Source of the DNA: Ottowia sp.
Lineage (GTDB): Bacteria > Pseudomonadota > Gammaproteobacteria > Burkholderiales > Burkholderiaceae_C
Length of the DNA stretch: 23,875 bases
Assembly: GCA_023228705.1 (NCBI GenBank)
Contig: JALOAS010000046.1
Span: forward strand, 1-23,875
Reading direction: 5' to 3'
Position numbers and translations under genes: made by a program. Positions 7,653 through 16,465 of the stretch are shown in pieces. Within the stretch, counting starts at the first letter, position 1. Every line of letters begins with the position of its first letter. The notes under the pieces are model-generated. The model made no database searches. It was given only the letters and a program-made list of their open reading frames with translations, and was not told the origin of the DNA.

Positions 7653-8381
7653 ATGATGCGTCCCACGGGATTCAAGACCCGGGTCCAGCAGATCCACATT
7701 CCCCAGGCCGGGGATTTCCTGATCCGTTCGTTGCTGGACCGCCAGCAGTACCATGACCCGGCGGGACGGGCAGCGCGCGTGGGAATCAGCTCGGCGCTGT
7801 GGCCCCTGTTCGGGCTGCTGTGGCCCTCGGCCATTCATCTGGCTTCGCACCTGGCGTTGCGCCCGGTCAATCCGCTCGAGCGCATCCTGGAGATTGGCTG
7901 CGGCCTGGCGCTGGCCAGCCTGGTCGCGCACAAGCGGGGTGCATGCGTCACGGCCAGCGACCGGCATCCGCTGGTTCCTCTGTTTCTGCATGAAAACCTG
8001 AACTTGAATCGCTTGCCGCCCAGGCTGCGCTACCGCCACGGCCAGTGGGGACTGGATTCGCCACCCACGCGGGCGCAGGTTGGCTGCACCGTGCTTTGCG
8101 GCCGCTACGACCTGATCGCTGGCAGCGATCTGCTGTACCAGCGCGACGCGCCGCCGGCCGTGGCGGCGTTCATCAACCGGCATGCCCGGCCCCGGTCGGA
8201 AGTCTGGATCGTGGATGCGGACCGGGGCTACCGGCCGGCATTCAACCGCTGCATGGCGGCGCATGGTTTCAAGCTGCAGGAGCAGATCCGGTTGCGCGAA
8301 GCGGACCGCCCGGATCGCCCGGGACATGCACCACGCTACAAGGGACGCCTGCTCAAGTACCGGCGCAACCGCCTGAGCTGA
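7653..8381 (+). CDS. Class I SAM-dependent methyltransferase, METTL21-like (putative protein-lysine methyltransferase)
   Basis: A 242-residue seven-beta-strand methyltransferase. SAM motif I is ILEIGCGLALASL (78-90), followed by an acidic strand-2 end TASDRHP (90-96). The strand-4 motif DLIAGSDLLY (153-162) contains the DxxY signature (DLLY) seen in METTL21/ETFB-type protein-lysine methyltransferases. The N-terminus has a VQQIHIPQAGD segment and a Trp/Leu-rich stretch (GISSALWPLFGLLWPSA), which in this group forms part of the substrate pocket. Two adjacent ATGs (7653 and 7656) can serve as start; no Shine-Dalgarno is seen, and a -10-like GACAAT ends seven bases upstream. It is transcribed away from the dicarboxylate operon and converges with the efflux operon. 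Nothing in the context reveals the target protein. The methyltransferase fold is sure, the lysine-methyltransferase subtype moderately so; small-molecule methylation is possible. Confidence 0.8.
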   Translation: MMRPTGFKTRVQQIHIPQAGDFLIRSLLDRQQYHDPAGRAARVGISSALWPLFGLLWPSAIHLASHLALRPVNPLERILEIGCGLALASLVAHKRGACVTASDRHPLVPLFLHENLNLNRLPPRLRYRHGQWGLDSPPTRAQVGCTVLCGRYDLIAGSDLLYQRDAPPAVAAFINRHARPRSEVWIVDADRGYRPAFNRCMAAHGFKLQEQIRLREADRPDRPGHAPRYKGRLLKYRRNRLS

Positions 8382-8484
8382 GTGAGAGCACACCGTCCCG
8401 CGTGGTGGAGCCCGCGCATGCGAGGAAGGCAGCATCCAAGCCATCGGCACGATGGCAAATGAGCGCCGCGGGGGCGCGCCCGAG

Positions 8485-8498
8485 TGCCGCCAGCGGCA
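8485..8498 (-). terminator. Weak hairpin after the efflux operon
   Basis: TGCCGC and GCGGCA separated by two bases form a short G/C stem 10 bases past the stop of the outer-membrane lipoprotein gene. No T tract follows on either strand, so any termination would need Rho or another factor. The rest of the 127-base convergent gap (8382-8508) shows nothing recognisable. Confidence 0.2.
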
Positions 8499-8508
8499 GC
8501 CGGCAGGT

Positions 8509-9933
8509 TCAGTCCCCGCTTTCGGTCTCCCACGGCACCTGCCAGCCGCCGCCCAGCGCCTGGACCAGCGTGATGACGCCCTGCTGGCGCTGCAGTTGCA
8601 GTTGCAACACGTCGCGGCGTGCGTTGAGGCTGTCTGCCTGTGCCGTCACGACCTCGGTGTATGCGGCCATACCGGCCTTGTAGCGATTGAGGAGGCGCTG
8701 TTCGGCATCGGCTGCCGCTTCTGCGGCAGCTTGCTGGTGCTGCAGTTGCCGCGCCAGTGTGCGCAGGGTGACGAGCTGGTTTTCAACCTCTTCCATGGCC
8801 GTGAGCGCGGCCTGGCGGTAGCGTGCGCTGGCGGCAGCATGTGCGGCGCGGGCCTCGTCGACGGCGGCCTGGCGGCTGCCGGCATCAAAAATCGTTTGCG
8901 CCAGCGCGGCGCCGAGCGACCAGGCCAGCGCCGGCGCCGAAGCCAGGCTGGCTGCGCTGCCGCCCAGGGACGCGCTCAGGTCGAGGCTGGGGAAAAATGC
9001 CGCCCGGGCGGCACCGATGTCGGCATTGGCCGCCACCACGGCGCGTTCGGCCGCGGCAATATCGGGACGGCGCAGCAGCAGCTCGGACGGCAGGTACAGC
9101 GGCACCTGCGGCACCACGCTGTGCCAGTCGGCCGGCGGCAGCGTGAAATCAGCCGGCGCCCTGCCCAGCAGCACGGCCACGGCCTGCTCGCTGCGCTCGC
9201 GCGCACCTTGCAGGGAGGCACGGCTGGCACGGGTGTTCTCCAGCGTGGTCTGCGCTTGCAGCAGGTCGGTGCGGGCGGCAATGCCGGCGTAGTATCGATT
9301 TTGCGTGATCTGGAGCGTGCGTTCGTAGCCGGCAATGATGTCGTCCAGGAACCGCAGTTCGTCATCGTTTTCACGGACGGAAAAATACGCCGTGGCCAGG
9401 CTCGCCTGCGCCTCCAGGCGTGCAGCAGCCAGGTCGGCCTCGCGCGCCTGCACGCTGGCGCCCTGCGCGCGCACGGCCGCATCGATCCGCCCCCAGAGGT
9501 CCGGCGCCCAGCTTGCGTCCAGTTGCACGGATGCGGAGCCATGCGCCGGCCTGCCGCTGCGCTGCGTGTCCAGGCTGCCGTCCAGCGTCGGCCGCAGCCG
9601 CGCCTGCGTCTGGCGCAGCAGGGCCTGGGCCTGCGCCACGTCGGCCGCGGCCAGCGCCAGGTTCTGGTTGCCCACCTCCACCTGTGCCATGAGCCCGTCC
9701 AGCACGGGATCGCCGAACAGCGTCCACCACTGGCCGCTGTCCCAGTCCGGCGCGCGCTGCGCCGTGTTGACCCAGCCCTCGGGCGTGGCGTTTTTCCATC
9801 CGTCCGATATGGGTGCGCTGGGCGCCGTCTCCGGCGGGATCACGCTGCAGGCGCCGAGAAGCGCTGCGACAAGCGCAAGCGCCAATGCGGGCCGTCGCAT
9901 GGATGGTGGACGCGTGCAGGAGTTTGCACTCAT
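8509..9933 (-). CDS. RND efflux outer-membrane factor, NodT-family lipoprotein (TolC-like)
   Basis: A 474-residue outer-membrane channel of the NodT/OprM family, the exit duct of a tripartite RND efflux pump. The N-terminus is a lipoprotein signal with lipobox LLGAC and lipidated Cys at 29, followed by a Pro/Ser linker. Two homologous TolC-type repeats follow, with long Ala/Gln-rich helices, the SWAPDLWGRID motif of this family and LLLRRPDIAAAERAVVAANADIG at the start of the second repeat, split here as LLLRRPDIAAAE plus RAVVAANADIG. The ATG at 9933 overlaps the stop of the second RND gene as ATGA; a second in-frame ATG 11 codons later (MRRPALALAL) would give a more usual signal-peptide length, and neither has a clear ribosome site. 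It is the last gene of the operon. Family and role are certain; the drug spectrum is unknown. Confidence 0.95.
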   Translation of the reverse strand: MSANSCTRPPSMRRPALALALVAALLGACSVIPPETAPSAPISDGWKNATPEGWVNTAQRAPDWDSGQWWTLFGDPVLDGLMAQVEVGNQNLALAAADVAQAQALLRQTQARLRPTLDGSLDTQRSGRPAHGSASVQLDASWAPDLWGRIDAAVRAQGASVQAREADLAAARLEAQASLATAYFSVRENDDELRFLDDIIAGYERTLQITQNRYYAGIAARTDLLQAQTTLENTRASRASLQGARERSEQAVAVLLGRAPADFTLPPADWHSVVPQVPLYLPSELLLRRPDIAAAERAVVAANADIGAARAAFFPSLDLSASLGGSAASLASAPALAWSLGAALAQTIFDAGSRQAAVDEARAAHAAASARYRQAALTAMEEVENQLVTLRTLARQLQHQQAAAEAAADAEQRLLNRYKAGMAAYTEVVTAQADSLNARRDVLQLQLQRQQGVITLVQALGGGWQVPWETESGD

Positions 9934-12900
9934 GCCGCAGATGGAATCGTCCCGGCCGCCGGACGCAGGCGGCGGCGGGGCTGCAAGCGATCCAGCAGCA
10001 CGTAGACCGCCGGTGTCGTGAGCAGCGTGAAGAACTGGCTGGCGATGAGGCCGCCGACGATGGTCACGCCCAGCGGCCGGTGCAGCTCGGCGCCCTGCCC
10101 CAACCCGACAGCCAGCGGCAGCGCGCCCAGGCCGGCGGCCAGCGTGGTCATGAGGATGGGACGAAAGCGCAGCAGGCTGGCCTCGCGCGCCGCCTGCTGC
10201 GCCGTAAGGCCGCGCGTGCGCTGCGCCTGCAGGGCAAAGTCGATAATCAGGATGGCGTTTTTCTTGACGATGCCGATAAGCAGGAACACGCCGATCAGCG
10301 CCATGATGGAAAACTCCATGTCAAGCACCAGCAGCGCAATGACGGCACCGAAGCCGGCGCTGGGCAGCGTGGACAGAACCGTGATCGGGTGGATGAGGCT
10401 TTCGTACAGGATGCCCAGCACGATGTAGATGACGACGATGGCGGCCAGGATGAGCACGCCCTGCTGCGACTGCATCTGTTGTGCGGCAGCAGCAGCGCCG
10501 GCAAAGGCGCCGCGCACGCTGTTGGGCGGCGCCACGGCGGCAACCGCTTCCAGCACCGCCTCCTGCCCCGCTTGCAGCGATACGCCATCGGCCAGGTCAA
10601 ACGCGATGGTGGACGACAGCTCGCCGCCGTCGTGGCGTACCTCAGCCGGTACGGCGCGCTCTGAAAAGGACGCAAGCACCGACAGGGGCACCATGGCCCG
10701 GGGTGCAGCGGAGATGGGATCGCCGCGCGAGGCATCGCGCTGCGCGGGGTTGGCCGAATCGCTGCCGTCGCCCCCGCCGGCCGTTCCGCGCACCGGCACC
10801 TCGATGTCCTTGAGCACGGCGGGCGAGGTGGCGTATTCGGGTGCCCATTCCATGACCACGGCGTACTGGTTGAGGTCACTGTACAGGGTTGCGACCTGGC
10901 GCTGGCCAAAGGCGTCGTACAGCGTGGCGTTGATGTCGCTTGAAGACACGCCGAGGCTGGCCGCCTTGGCACGGTCGACCCGGATGTAGGTTTCCACGCC
11001 GTTGTCACGCTGGTCGGCGTCCACGTCAACCAGGCGCGCGTCGGCCTGCAGCGCATGGGCCAGCCGCCCTGTCCACAGGTTCAGGTCGTCCTGGTTGTCG
11101 GCCTTGAGGACGTACTGGTAGGCACTGTTGCTCTGCCGCCCGCCGCCGCCCATGCGCAATTCCTGCGACGGCATGAGGAAGATGCTGAGTCCGGTGATCT
11201 GCTCCAGCCGCGGCCGCAGCCGGTTGATGACCGTGCGCGTGCTCTCGCGCGCCGGACGCTCGCGCAGCGGCTTGAGCGCCGCGGCCAGGAAGCCGCCGCC
11301 GGCACCGCGGCCGCCGGCAAAGGCCACCACCGTGTCCATGGCCGGGTCGGCATGGATGAGGTCCACCGCCTGCTGCAGCTTCTCACCCATGGCCGCCGAG
11401 GAAATGCTCTGGTCGGCGCGCAGGCCGCCAAACATCTGGCCGCTGTCCTGCTCGGGGAAGTAGCCCTTGGGAATGTGCAGGAACATGAGCACGCTCAGCC
11501 CGACCACGGCCGCCAGCAGCAGCACGACCAGCCACGGCCAGTGCAGCGACCAGTCCAGCGCCCGGGCGTAGCCTGCGGTGAGCCTGCGCTGGAACCGCGC
11601 CAGCGCGGCTCCCACCTGCGCGCGCAGGCGACCGGACAGCGAGCGCCGCGGCAGCGGCGCGCTCGCGCGCACCGGCAGCAGCATGGCGCACAACATGGGC
11701 GTGGTCGTCAGGGCAATCAGCAGCGAGATCATGACGGCCCCGGACAGGGTCACCGCAAACTCGCGGAACATGCGGCCCACCTGCCCGCCCATGAACAGCA
11801 GCGGGATGAATACCGCCACCAGCGACAGGCTGATGGTGAGCACGGTAAACCCCACCTCACGCGTGCCCTGCAGCGCCGCCTGCCGGCGGCTGCGGCCCAG
11901 CTCCAGGTGCCGCGAGATGTTCTCGAGCACGACGATGGCGTCGTCGACGACAAAGCCGGTGGCGATGGTCAGCGCCATCAGGGTCAGGTTGTTGAGCGAA
12001 AACCCCAGCGCCAGCATGATGCCGAAGGTGCCCAGCAGCGACACGCCGGTGGCAACCGCCGGGATCGCGGCCGCGCGCAGGTTGCGCAGGAACAGCCCGA
12101 CCACGGCAACGACCAGCAGCACGGCGATGACCAGCGTCATCTCCACGTTGCGCACCGAGTCCCGTATCGCACCGGTCCGGTCCATGGCCAGTTGCAGATC
12201 GACGTCGGGTGGCAGCTGCGCGCGCAGCGTGGGCAGCAGCTCATGAATGGCGTCGGCCGTGGCGATCAGGTTGGCGCCCGGCTGCTGCGTGATGGTGGCG
12301 ATCACCGCGGGCCGGCCATTGAAGATGCCGCGCGTGTGCCGGTCTTCCACGTCGTCAATGGCCTCGGCAACCTGCGACAGCCGGATTTCACTGCCGTTGC
12401 GCATGCCGACGACCAGGTCGCGGTAGTCAGCAGCGCGCAACCCTGGCGGCGGCACCAGCACCTGCAACTGGCGTCCGTGGCGGCTGGTGCCGGTCTGGAT
12501 CGTGCCCAGGGGCCGGTTGGCGTTGCTGCCCTGGATGGCCGCACGCACGTCCTCGCTGCCGATGCCCAGCGCGTTCAGCGCCAGGGGATTGAGCTGGATG
12601 CGCACCGCAGGCAGCGAACCGCCGCCCAGTTGCACGTCGCCCACCCCGTCCACCTGCAGCAGGCGCTGCTCCATGACGTTGCTGACCGCGTCGTAGATCT
12701 GCCCCGGCGTGCGCGTCCTGGACGTGAGCGCCAGGATCATGAATGGCCGCGCGGCCGGGTTGGCCTTGCGGTAGGTCGGGTTGCTGCGCAGGCTGGCCGG
12801 CAGGTCGGCGCGTGCCGCGTTGATGGCTGCCTGCACGTCGCGCGCGGCGCTGTCGATGTCGCGCTCCAGGTCAAACTGCAGCACCACCCGCGTCGAGCCG

Positions 12901-13157
12901 CTGCTGCTGCTGGAGGTCATTTCGTTGACGCCGGCAATGGTGCCCAGCGTGCGCTCCAGCGGCGTGGCTACGGCGCGTGCCATGTCGGCCGGCGACGCGC
13001 CGGGCAGGTTGGCGCTGACGAAGATGACCGGAAAGTCCACCGCCGGCAAGCGCGCCACCGGCAGCAGGACAAAGGCCATGATGCCGGCCAGCGCAAGCCC
13101 GATCGTGAGCAGCACGGTGGCCACCGGGCGCTCGACGAAGGGACGCGACAGGTTCAC
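9930..13157 (-). CDS. mdtC: RND efflux transporter, MdtC-like inner-membrane pump
   Basis: A 1075-residue RND (AcrB/MdtC) proton antiporter with 12 expected membrane helices and two large periplasmic loops. The N-terminus reads VNLSRPFVERPVATVLL. Helix 4 carries the paired aspartates of the proton relay in TGFVVDDAIVVLENISRH, and helix 10 the relay lysine in GIVKKNAILIIDF. The start is GTG 13157, with an AAGGAGG ribosome site 7 nt upstream and a GTGA overlap with the stop of the first pump gene; an in-frame start at 13217 lies inside that gene. It ends overlapping the outer-membrane factor gene. About 30 Gly/Ser/Asp-rich residues in the second periplasmic loop (around 10694-10793) look like an insertion and account for much of the excess over the usual ~1025 residues. 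In the MdtABC model, MdtB and MdtC form a mixed trimer. The MdtC label rests on gene order and sequence style. Confidence 0.92.
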   Translation of the reverse strand: MNLSRPFVERPVATVLLTIGLALAGIMAFVLLPVARLPAVDFPVIFVSANLPGASPADMARAVATPLERTLGTIAGVNEMTSSSSSGSTRVVLQFDLERDIDSAARDVQAAINAARADLPASLRSNPTYRKANPAARPFMILALTSRTRTPGQIYDAVSNVMEQRLLQVDGVGDVQLGGGSLPAVRIQLNPLALNALGIGSEDVRAAIQGSNANRPLGTIQTGTSRHGRQLQVLVPPPGLRAADYRDLVVGMRNGSEIRLSQVAEAIDDVEDRHTRGIFNGRPAVIATITQQPGANLIATADAIHELLPTLRAQLPPDVDLQLAMDRTGAIRDSVRNVEMTLVIAVLLVVAVVGLFLRNLRAAAIPAVATGVSLLGTFGIMLALGFSLNNLTLMALTIATGFVVDDAIVVLENISRHLELGRSRRQAALQGTREVGFTVLTISLSLVAVFIPLLFMGGQVGRMFREFAVTLSGAVMISLLIALTTTPMLCAMLLPVRASAPLPRRSLSGRLRAQVGAALARFQRRLTAGYARALDWSLHWPWLVVLLLAAVVGLSVLMFLHIPKGYFPEQDSGQMFGGLRADQSISSAAMGEKLQQAVDLIHADPAMDTVVAFAGGRGAGGGFLAAALKPLRERPARESTRTVINRLRPRLEQITGLSIFLMPSQELRMGGGGRQSNSAYQYVLKADNQDDLNLWTGRLAHALQADARLVDVDADQRDNGVETYIRVDRAKAASLGVSSSDINATLYDAFGQRQVATLYSDLNQYAVVMEWAPEYATSPAVLKDIEVPVRGTAGGGDGSDSANPAQRDASRGDPISAAPRAMVPLSVLASFSERAVPAEVRHDGGELSSTIAFDLADGVSLQAGQEAVLEAVAAVAPPNSVRGAFAGAAAAAQQMQSQQGVLILAAIVVIYIVLGILYESLIHPITVLSTLPSAGFGAVIALLVLDMEFSIMALIGVFLLIGIVKKNAILIIDFALQAQRTRGLTAQQAAREASLLRFRPILMTTLAAGLGALPLAVGLGQGAELHRPLGVTIVGGLIASQFFTLLTTPAVYVLLDRLQPRRRLRPAAGTIPSAA

Positions 13158-16100
13158 GGCCGACCCTCCTTCACGAAGGCGGGCGCCGCGTCGCCGGGCA
13201 GCGCAGTGCGGCGCCACCGTGCCAGGCGGTCAAACCACAGGTAGATGACCGGCGTGGTGAACAGCGTCAGCAGTTGCGACAGCACGAGGCCGCCAAAAAT
13301 GGCCACGCCCAGCGGCCGGCGCAGCTCGGCGCCCTCGCCCAGCCCGACCATGAGCGGCACGGCCGCGGCCAGCGCCGCCAGCGTGGTCATGAGGATGGGG
13401 CGGAAACGCAGCAGTGCCGCCTGGTGGATGGCCTCTTGCGCGGGCATTCCCTGCTCGCGCTCGGCATCGATGGCAAAGTCGATCATGATGATGGCGTTCT
13501 TCTTGACGATGCCGATGAGCAGCACCAGGCCGATGATGCCGATGATGTCCAGCGCATGGCCGGTCAGCCACAGCGCAAGCAGCGCGCCCACGCCGGCCGA
13601 AGGCAGCGTGGAGAGGATGGTCAGCGGATGCACGTAGCTCTCGTAGAGCACGCCGAGCACGATGTACACGCAAACCACGGCGGCCAGGATCAGCCACAAC
13701 TGGCCCCGGAGTGACTGCTGGTAGGCGCCGGCGGCGCCGGTAAAGCGCAGCGTCAGGCTGGACGGCAGGCCGGCGTCCTGCGCCGCTTCGCGTATGGCCT
13801 GCACGGCGGCACCCAGGCTGACGCCGGGCGCCGTATCAAAGCCGACCGTGGCCGCCGGGTACTGGCCCACCCTGTGCAGCTGCAGCGGCGCCGGTTGCTC
13901 CAGCACCCGGGCAAAGGAGTCCAGTGGTGCGTGGCCGCCACCCCGGGTCGATACCGGCAGGTCGCGCAACTGGCCCAGGTCCATGGGGCCGTCCACGCTG
14001 GCCTCCAGGATCACGCGGTACTGGTTGGTCTCGGTAAAGATGGTGGAGACAATGCGCTGGCCAAAGGCGTTGTACAGGGCGTTGTCCAGTGCGCTGCTGG
14101 AGACGTCCAGGCGCGCTGCCGTGTCGCGATCCACCTGCACCCTGGCCGCCAGGCCGGTGGCGCCGGCATCGGTGGTGGCAGTGAGCAGTTCGGGCAGTGC
14201 CTGCAGGCGCTCGGCCAGGCGCTGCGCCCAGTCATTGACTTCCTGCATGCTGGCGCCTTCCAGGTCAAACCGGAACGCCGTGGGACCGCTTTCGGACTCG
14301 ATCGTCAGATCCTGCGTCGGCTGCATGAAAACGGCAACGCCGGGCACGACCGCCATGACGCGCTCGCGCAGCCGCTGCATGACGGCGGCCTCCGGGACGC
14401 CAAACAGCCCGCCCCGGTGCAGGTTGACCATGAGCCGGCCCGCAGCAAGCGCCGTGTTGTTGGCCGCGTCCACGCCCACGACCGAGCTGAGCGATTGCAC
14501 CGCCGGGTCGGCCAGGATGATACGCGCCGCCGCTCCCTGCAGCGCCGCCATGCGCGCAAAGGACACGTCGCTGTCGGCCTGCAACTGCACCTCGATCTGG
14601 CCCGTGCTCTGGGTCGGGAACAGGCCCTTGGGGATGCCCCAGTAGAGCACCACCGTCAGCGCCAGCGTCGCCAGCGCGGCCAGCAACGTCAGCGTCTGGT
14701 GGCGCAGCACCCACAACAGGCCGCGGTCGTACGCGGCGATGACGCGGTCCAGCCCGGCCTGGACGCTGCGGCCCAGGCGCCCGCCTCCGGTGCTGCCGGC
14801 TTCCAGCCAGCGCGCCGACAACATGGGCACCAGCGTCAGCGAAACCACCATGGACACCATGATGGTGATGGCCAGCGTCACGGCAAATTCGCGAAACAGG
14901 CGGCCGATCACGTCCTGCATGAACAGCAGCGGGATCAGCACCGCGATCAGCGAGGCCGTGAGCGAGACGATGGTAAAACCGATTTCACGGGCGCCCTCCA
15001 GCGCCGCCGCAAACGGCACGGCACCCAGCTCGTCGTGGCGCGAAATATTTCGGCTGGCCCCGGATCCGGATTCCGCCTGGGGTGCGCGTGACGCCGAAAC
15101 ATCGCTTGCCGCGACTACGCCGCGTGCCTGTCCGCCTGCGGCGGCCAGCTGCATCTCACGATGCCGGGCGATGTTTTCAATCATGACGATGGCGTCGTCG
15201 ACGACAAAACCGGTGGCAATGGTCAGCGCCATCAGGCTCAGGTTGTTGAGCGAGTAGCCCAGCAGGTAGGTCACCGCCAGCGTGCCGATGAGCGAAATGG
15301 GCACGGCAACGGACGCAACCAGCGTCGCGCGGGGACTGTGCAGGAACAAGAAGATCACCAGCACGACCATGACGACGGCCAGCGCCAGCTCCAGTCCCAC
15401 GTGCCGTACCGAGGCACGGATGCCCAGCGTGCGGTCACTGAGCACGGCCAGCTGCACGCTTTGCGGCAGGCTCTGCTCCAGCTCGGGCAGGCGCGCCTTG
15501 ATCGCGTCCACGGTGGCGATCACATTCGCACCCGGCTGGCGCTGCACGTTGACGATGATGGCCTGCTGCAGCGCCGGCGCATCGGCGCCTGCCGCAGAAC
15601 CGGAGCCTGGGGCCGCATCCTTGATGCCGGTCCAGGCTGCAAGCCGGTCGTTCTCGGCGCCATCCACCACTTCGGCCACGTCGGCCAGGCGCACCGGCGC
15701 GCCATCGACCCAGGCGATGATGAGCTCGCGGTATTCCTGCACGCTGAGCAACTGGTCGTTGGCGTTGATGCTGTACTGCCGCAGCGGCCCGTCAAAGCTG
15801 CCCTTGGCCGAGCTGGAATTGCCGGCACGGATGGCGCTGCCGATGTCGTCCAGCTCCAGGCCCATGGTCGCCAGCGCCTGCAGATTGCCGCGCACGCGCA
15901 CGGCCGGGCGCTGCCCGCCGGCCAGCGTCACCAGGCCGACGCCGTTGATCTGGCTGATCTTCAGCGCCAGCCGCGTGTTGACGATGTTCTGCACCTGCGG
16001 CAGCGGCAGGCTGTCCGAGGTCACCGCCAGTTGCAGGATGGGCGCATCGGCCGGGTTGATCTTGGCGTAGACCGGCGGCGCCGGCAGGTCGGCGGGCAGC

Positions 16101-16453
16101 AGCGAGTCGGCCGCGTTCATCGCCGCCTGCACCTCCTGCTCGGCGTTGCCCATGTCCACGTTCAGCTCAAACTGCAGCGTCACCAGCGAGATGCCGGCGC
16201 CGCTGGTGCTGCTCATGCGCGCCAGCCCCGGCATCTGCCCGAACTGGCGCTCCAGGGGCGCCGTCACGGTACGGCTCATGACGTCCGGGCTGGCGCCCGG
16301 ATACAGCGTTTGTACCTGGATGGTCGGGTAGTCCACCTCGGGCAGCGCCGCCAGCGGCAGGAAGCGCAACCCCACCAGACCGGTGAGCACGATGGCCAGC
16401 ATGAGCAGCCCGGTGGCCACCGGGCGCTCCACGAAGATGCGCGAGATGTTCAT
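13154..16453 (-). CDS. mdtB: RND efflux transporter, MdtB-like inner-membrane pump
   Basis: A 1099-residue RND pump subunit, paralogous to the next gene; both begin with FVERPVAT and share near-identical helix-4 and helix-10 signatures. Proton-relay residues are present in TGFVVDDAIVMIENIARH and GIVKKNAIIMIDF, so the subunit looks competent. The ATG at 16453 is used; a GTG two codons upstream (16459) is an equal alternative, 6 bp after the stop of the membrane-fusion gene. It is longer than E. coli MdtB (about 1040 residues) because of two extra stretches: a 42-residue expansion in the cytoplasmic segment after helix 4 (15050-15175) and about 16 Gly/Ala/Ser-rich residues in the first periplasmic loop (around 15575-15625). 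Removing both gives roughly 1041. It overlaps the second pump gene by GTGA. Substrates cannot be told from sequence. Confidence 0.92.
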   Translation of the reverse strand: MNISRIFVERPVATGLLMLAIVLTGLVGLRFLPLAALPEVDYPTIQVQTLYPGASPDVMSRTVTAPLERQFGQMPGLARMSSTSGAGISLVTLQFELNVDMGNAEQEVQAAMNAADSLLPADLPAPPVYAKINPADAPILQLAVTSDSLPLPQVQNIVNTRLALKISQINGVGLVTLAGGQRPAVRVRGNLQALATMGLELDDIGSAIRAGNSSSAKGSFDGPLRQYSINANDQLLSVQEYRELIIAWVDGAPVRLADVAEVVDGAENDRLAAWTGIKDAAPGSGSAAGADAPALQQAIIVNVQRQPGANVIATVDAIKARLPELEQSLPQSVQLAVLSDRTLGIRASVRHVGLELALAVVMVVLVIFLFLHSPRATLVASVAVPISLIGTLAVTYLLGYSLNNLSLMALTIATGFVVDDAIVMIENIARHREMQLAAAGGQARGVVAASDVSASRAPQAESGSGASRNISRHDELGAVPFAAALEGAREIGFTIVSLTASLIAVLIPLLFMQDVIGRLFREFAVTLAITIMVSMVVSLTLVPMLSARWLEAGSTGGGRLGRSVQAGLDRVIAAYDRGLLWVLRHQTLTLLAALATLALTVVLYWGIPKGLFPTQSTGQIEVQLQADSDVSFARMAALQGAAARIILADPAVQSLSSVVGVDAANNTALAAGRLMVNLHRGGLFGVPEAAVMQRLRERVMAVVPGVAVFMQPTQDLTIESESGPTAFRFDLEGASMQEVNDWAQRLAERLQALPELLTATTDAGATGLAARVQVDRDTAARLDVSSSALDNALYNAFGQRIVSTIFTETNQYRVILEASVDGPMDLGQLRDLPVSTRGGGHAPLDSFARVLEQPAPLQLHRVGQYPAATVGFDTAPGVSLGAAVQAIREAAQDAGLPSSLTLRFTGAAGAYQQSLRGQLWLILAAVVCVYIVLGVLYESYVHPLTILSTLPSAGVGALLALWLTGHALDIIGIIGLVLLIGIVKKNAIIMIDFAIDAEREQGMPAQEAIHQAALLRFRPILMTTLAALAAAVPLMVGLGEGAELRRPLGVAIFGGLVLSQLLTLFTTPVIYLWFDRLARWRRTALPGDAAPAFVKEGRP
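15050..15175 (-). repeat. 126-nt in-frame expansion with partial duplication of its flank in the MdtB-like gene
   Basis: The helix-4 end NIARHREM (AAC codon starting at 15175) recurs 42 codons later as NISRHDEL (AAT codon starting at 15049), after which the normal family sequence resumes (FAAALEGAREIGFT). The paralogous pump has a single copy (NISRHLEL). The residues between are low-complexity Ala/Gly/Ser. About 14 of 40 codons here end in A or T, far more than in flanking sequence. A 12-bp palindrome CGAAATATTTCG (15041-15052) lies at the second copy. Confidence 0.65.
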
Positions 16454-16465
16454 GGCCACCCGCGC

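Noticed and set aside
7313..7834. Minus-strand open frame reaching into the divergent intergenic region, ending in an Ala/Gly-rich segment
   Set aside because: It overlaps the methyltransferase gene in antisense and shows no recognisable motif or ribosome site; the intergenic part alone is too short to support a gene remnant.
11055..13244. Long plus-strand open frame (729 codons) opposite the second RND pump; a similar one lies at 15161-17743
   Set aside because: Both are mirror frames of well-recognised efflux genes, with low-complexity His/Gln/Arg-rich products and no family resemblance.
13120..16460. Near-identical DNA stretches shared by the two RND genes, for example at the FVERPVAT and helix-4 coding regions, as mobile repeats
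   Set aside because: They encode the most conserved motifs of two paralogous pumps, so common ancestry explains them.
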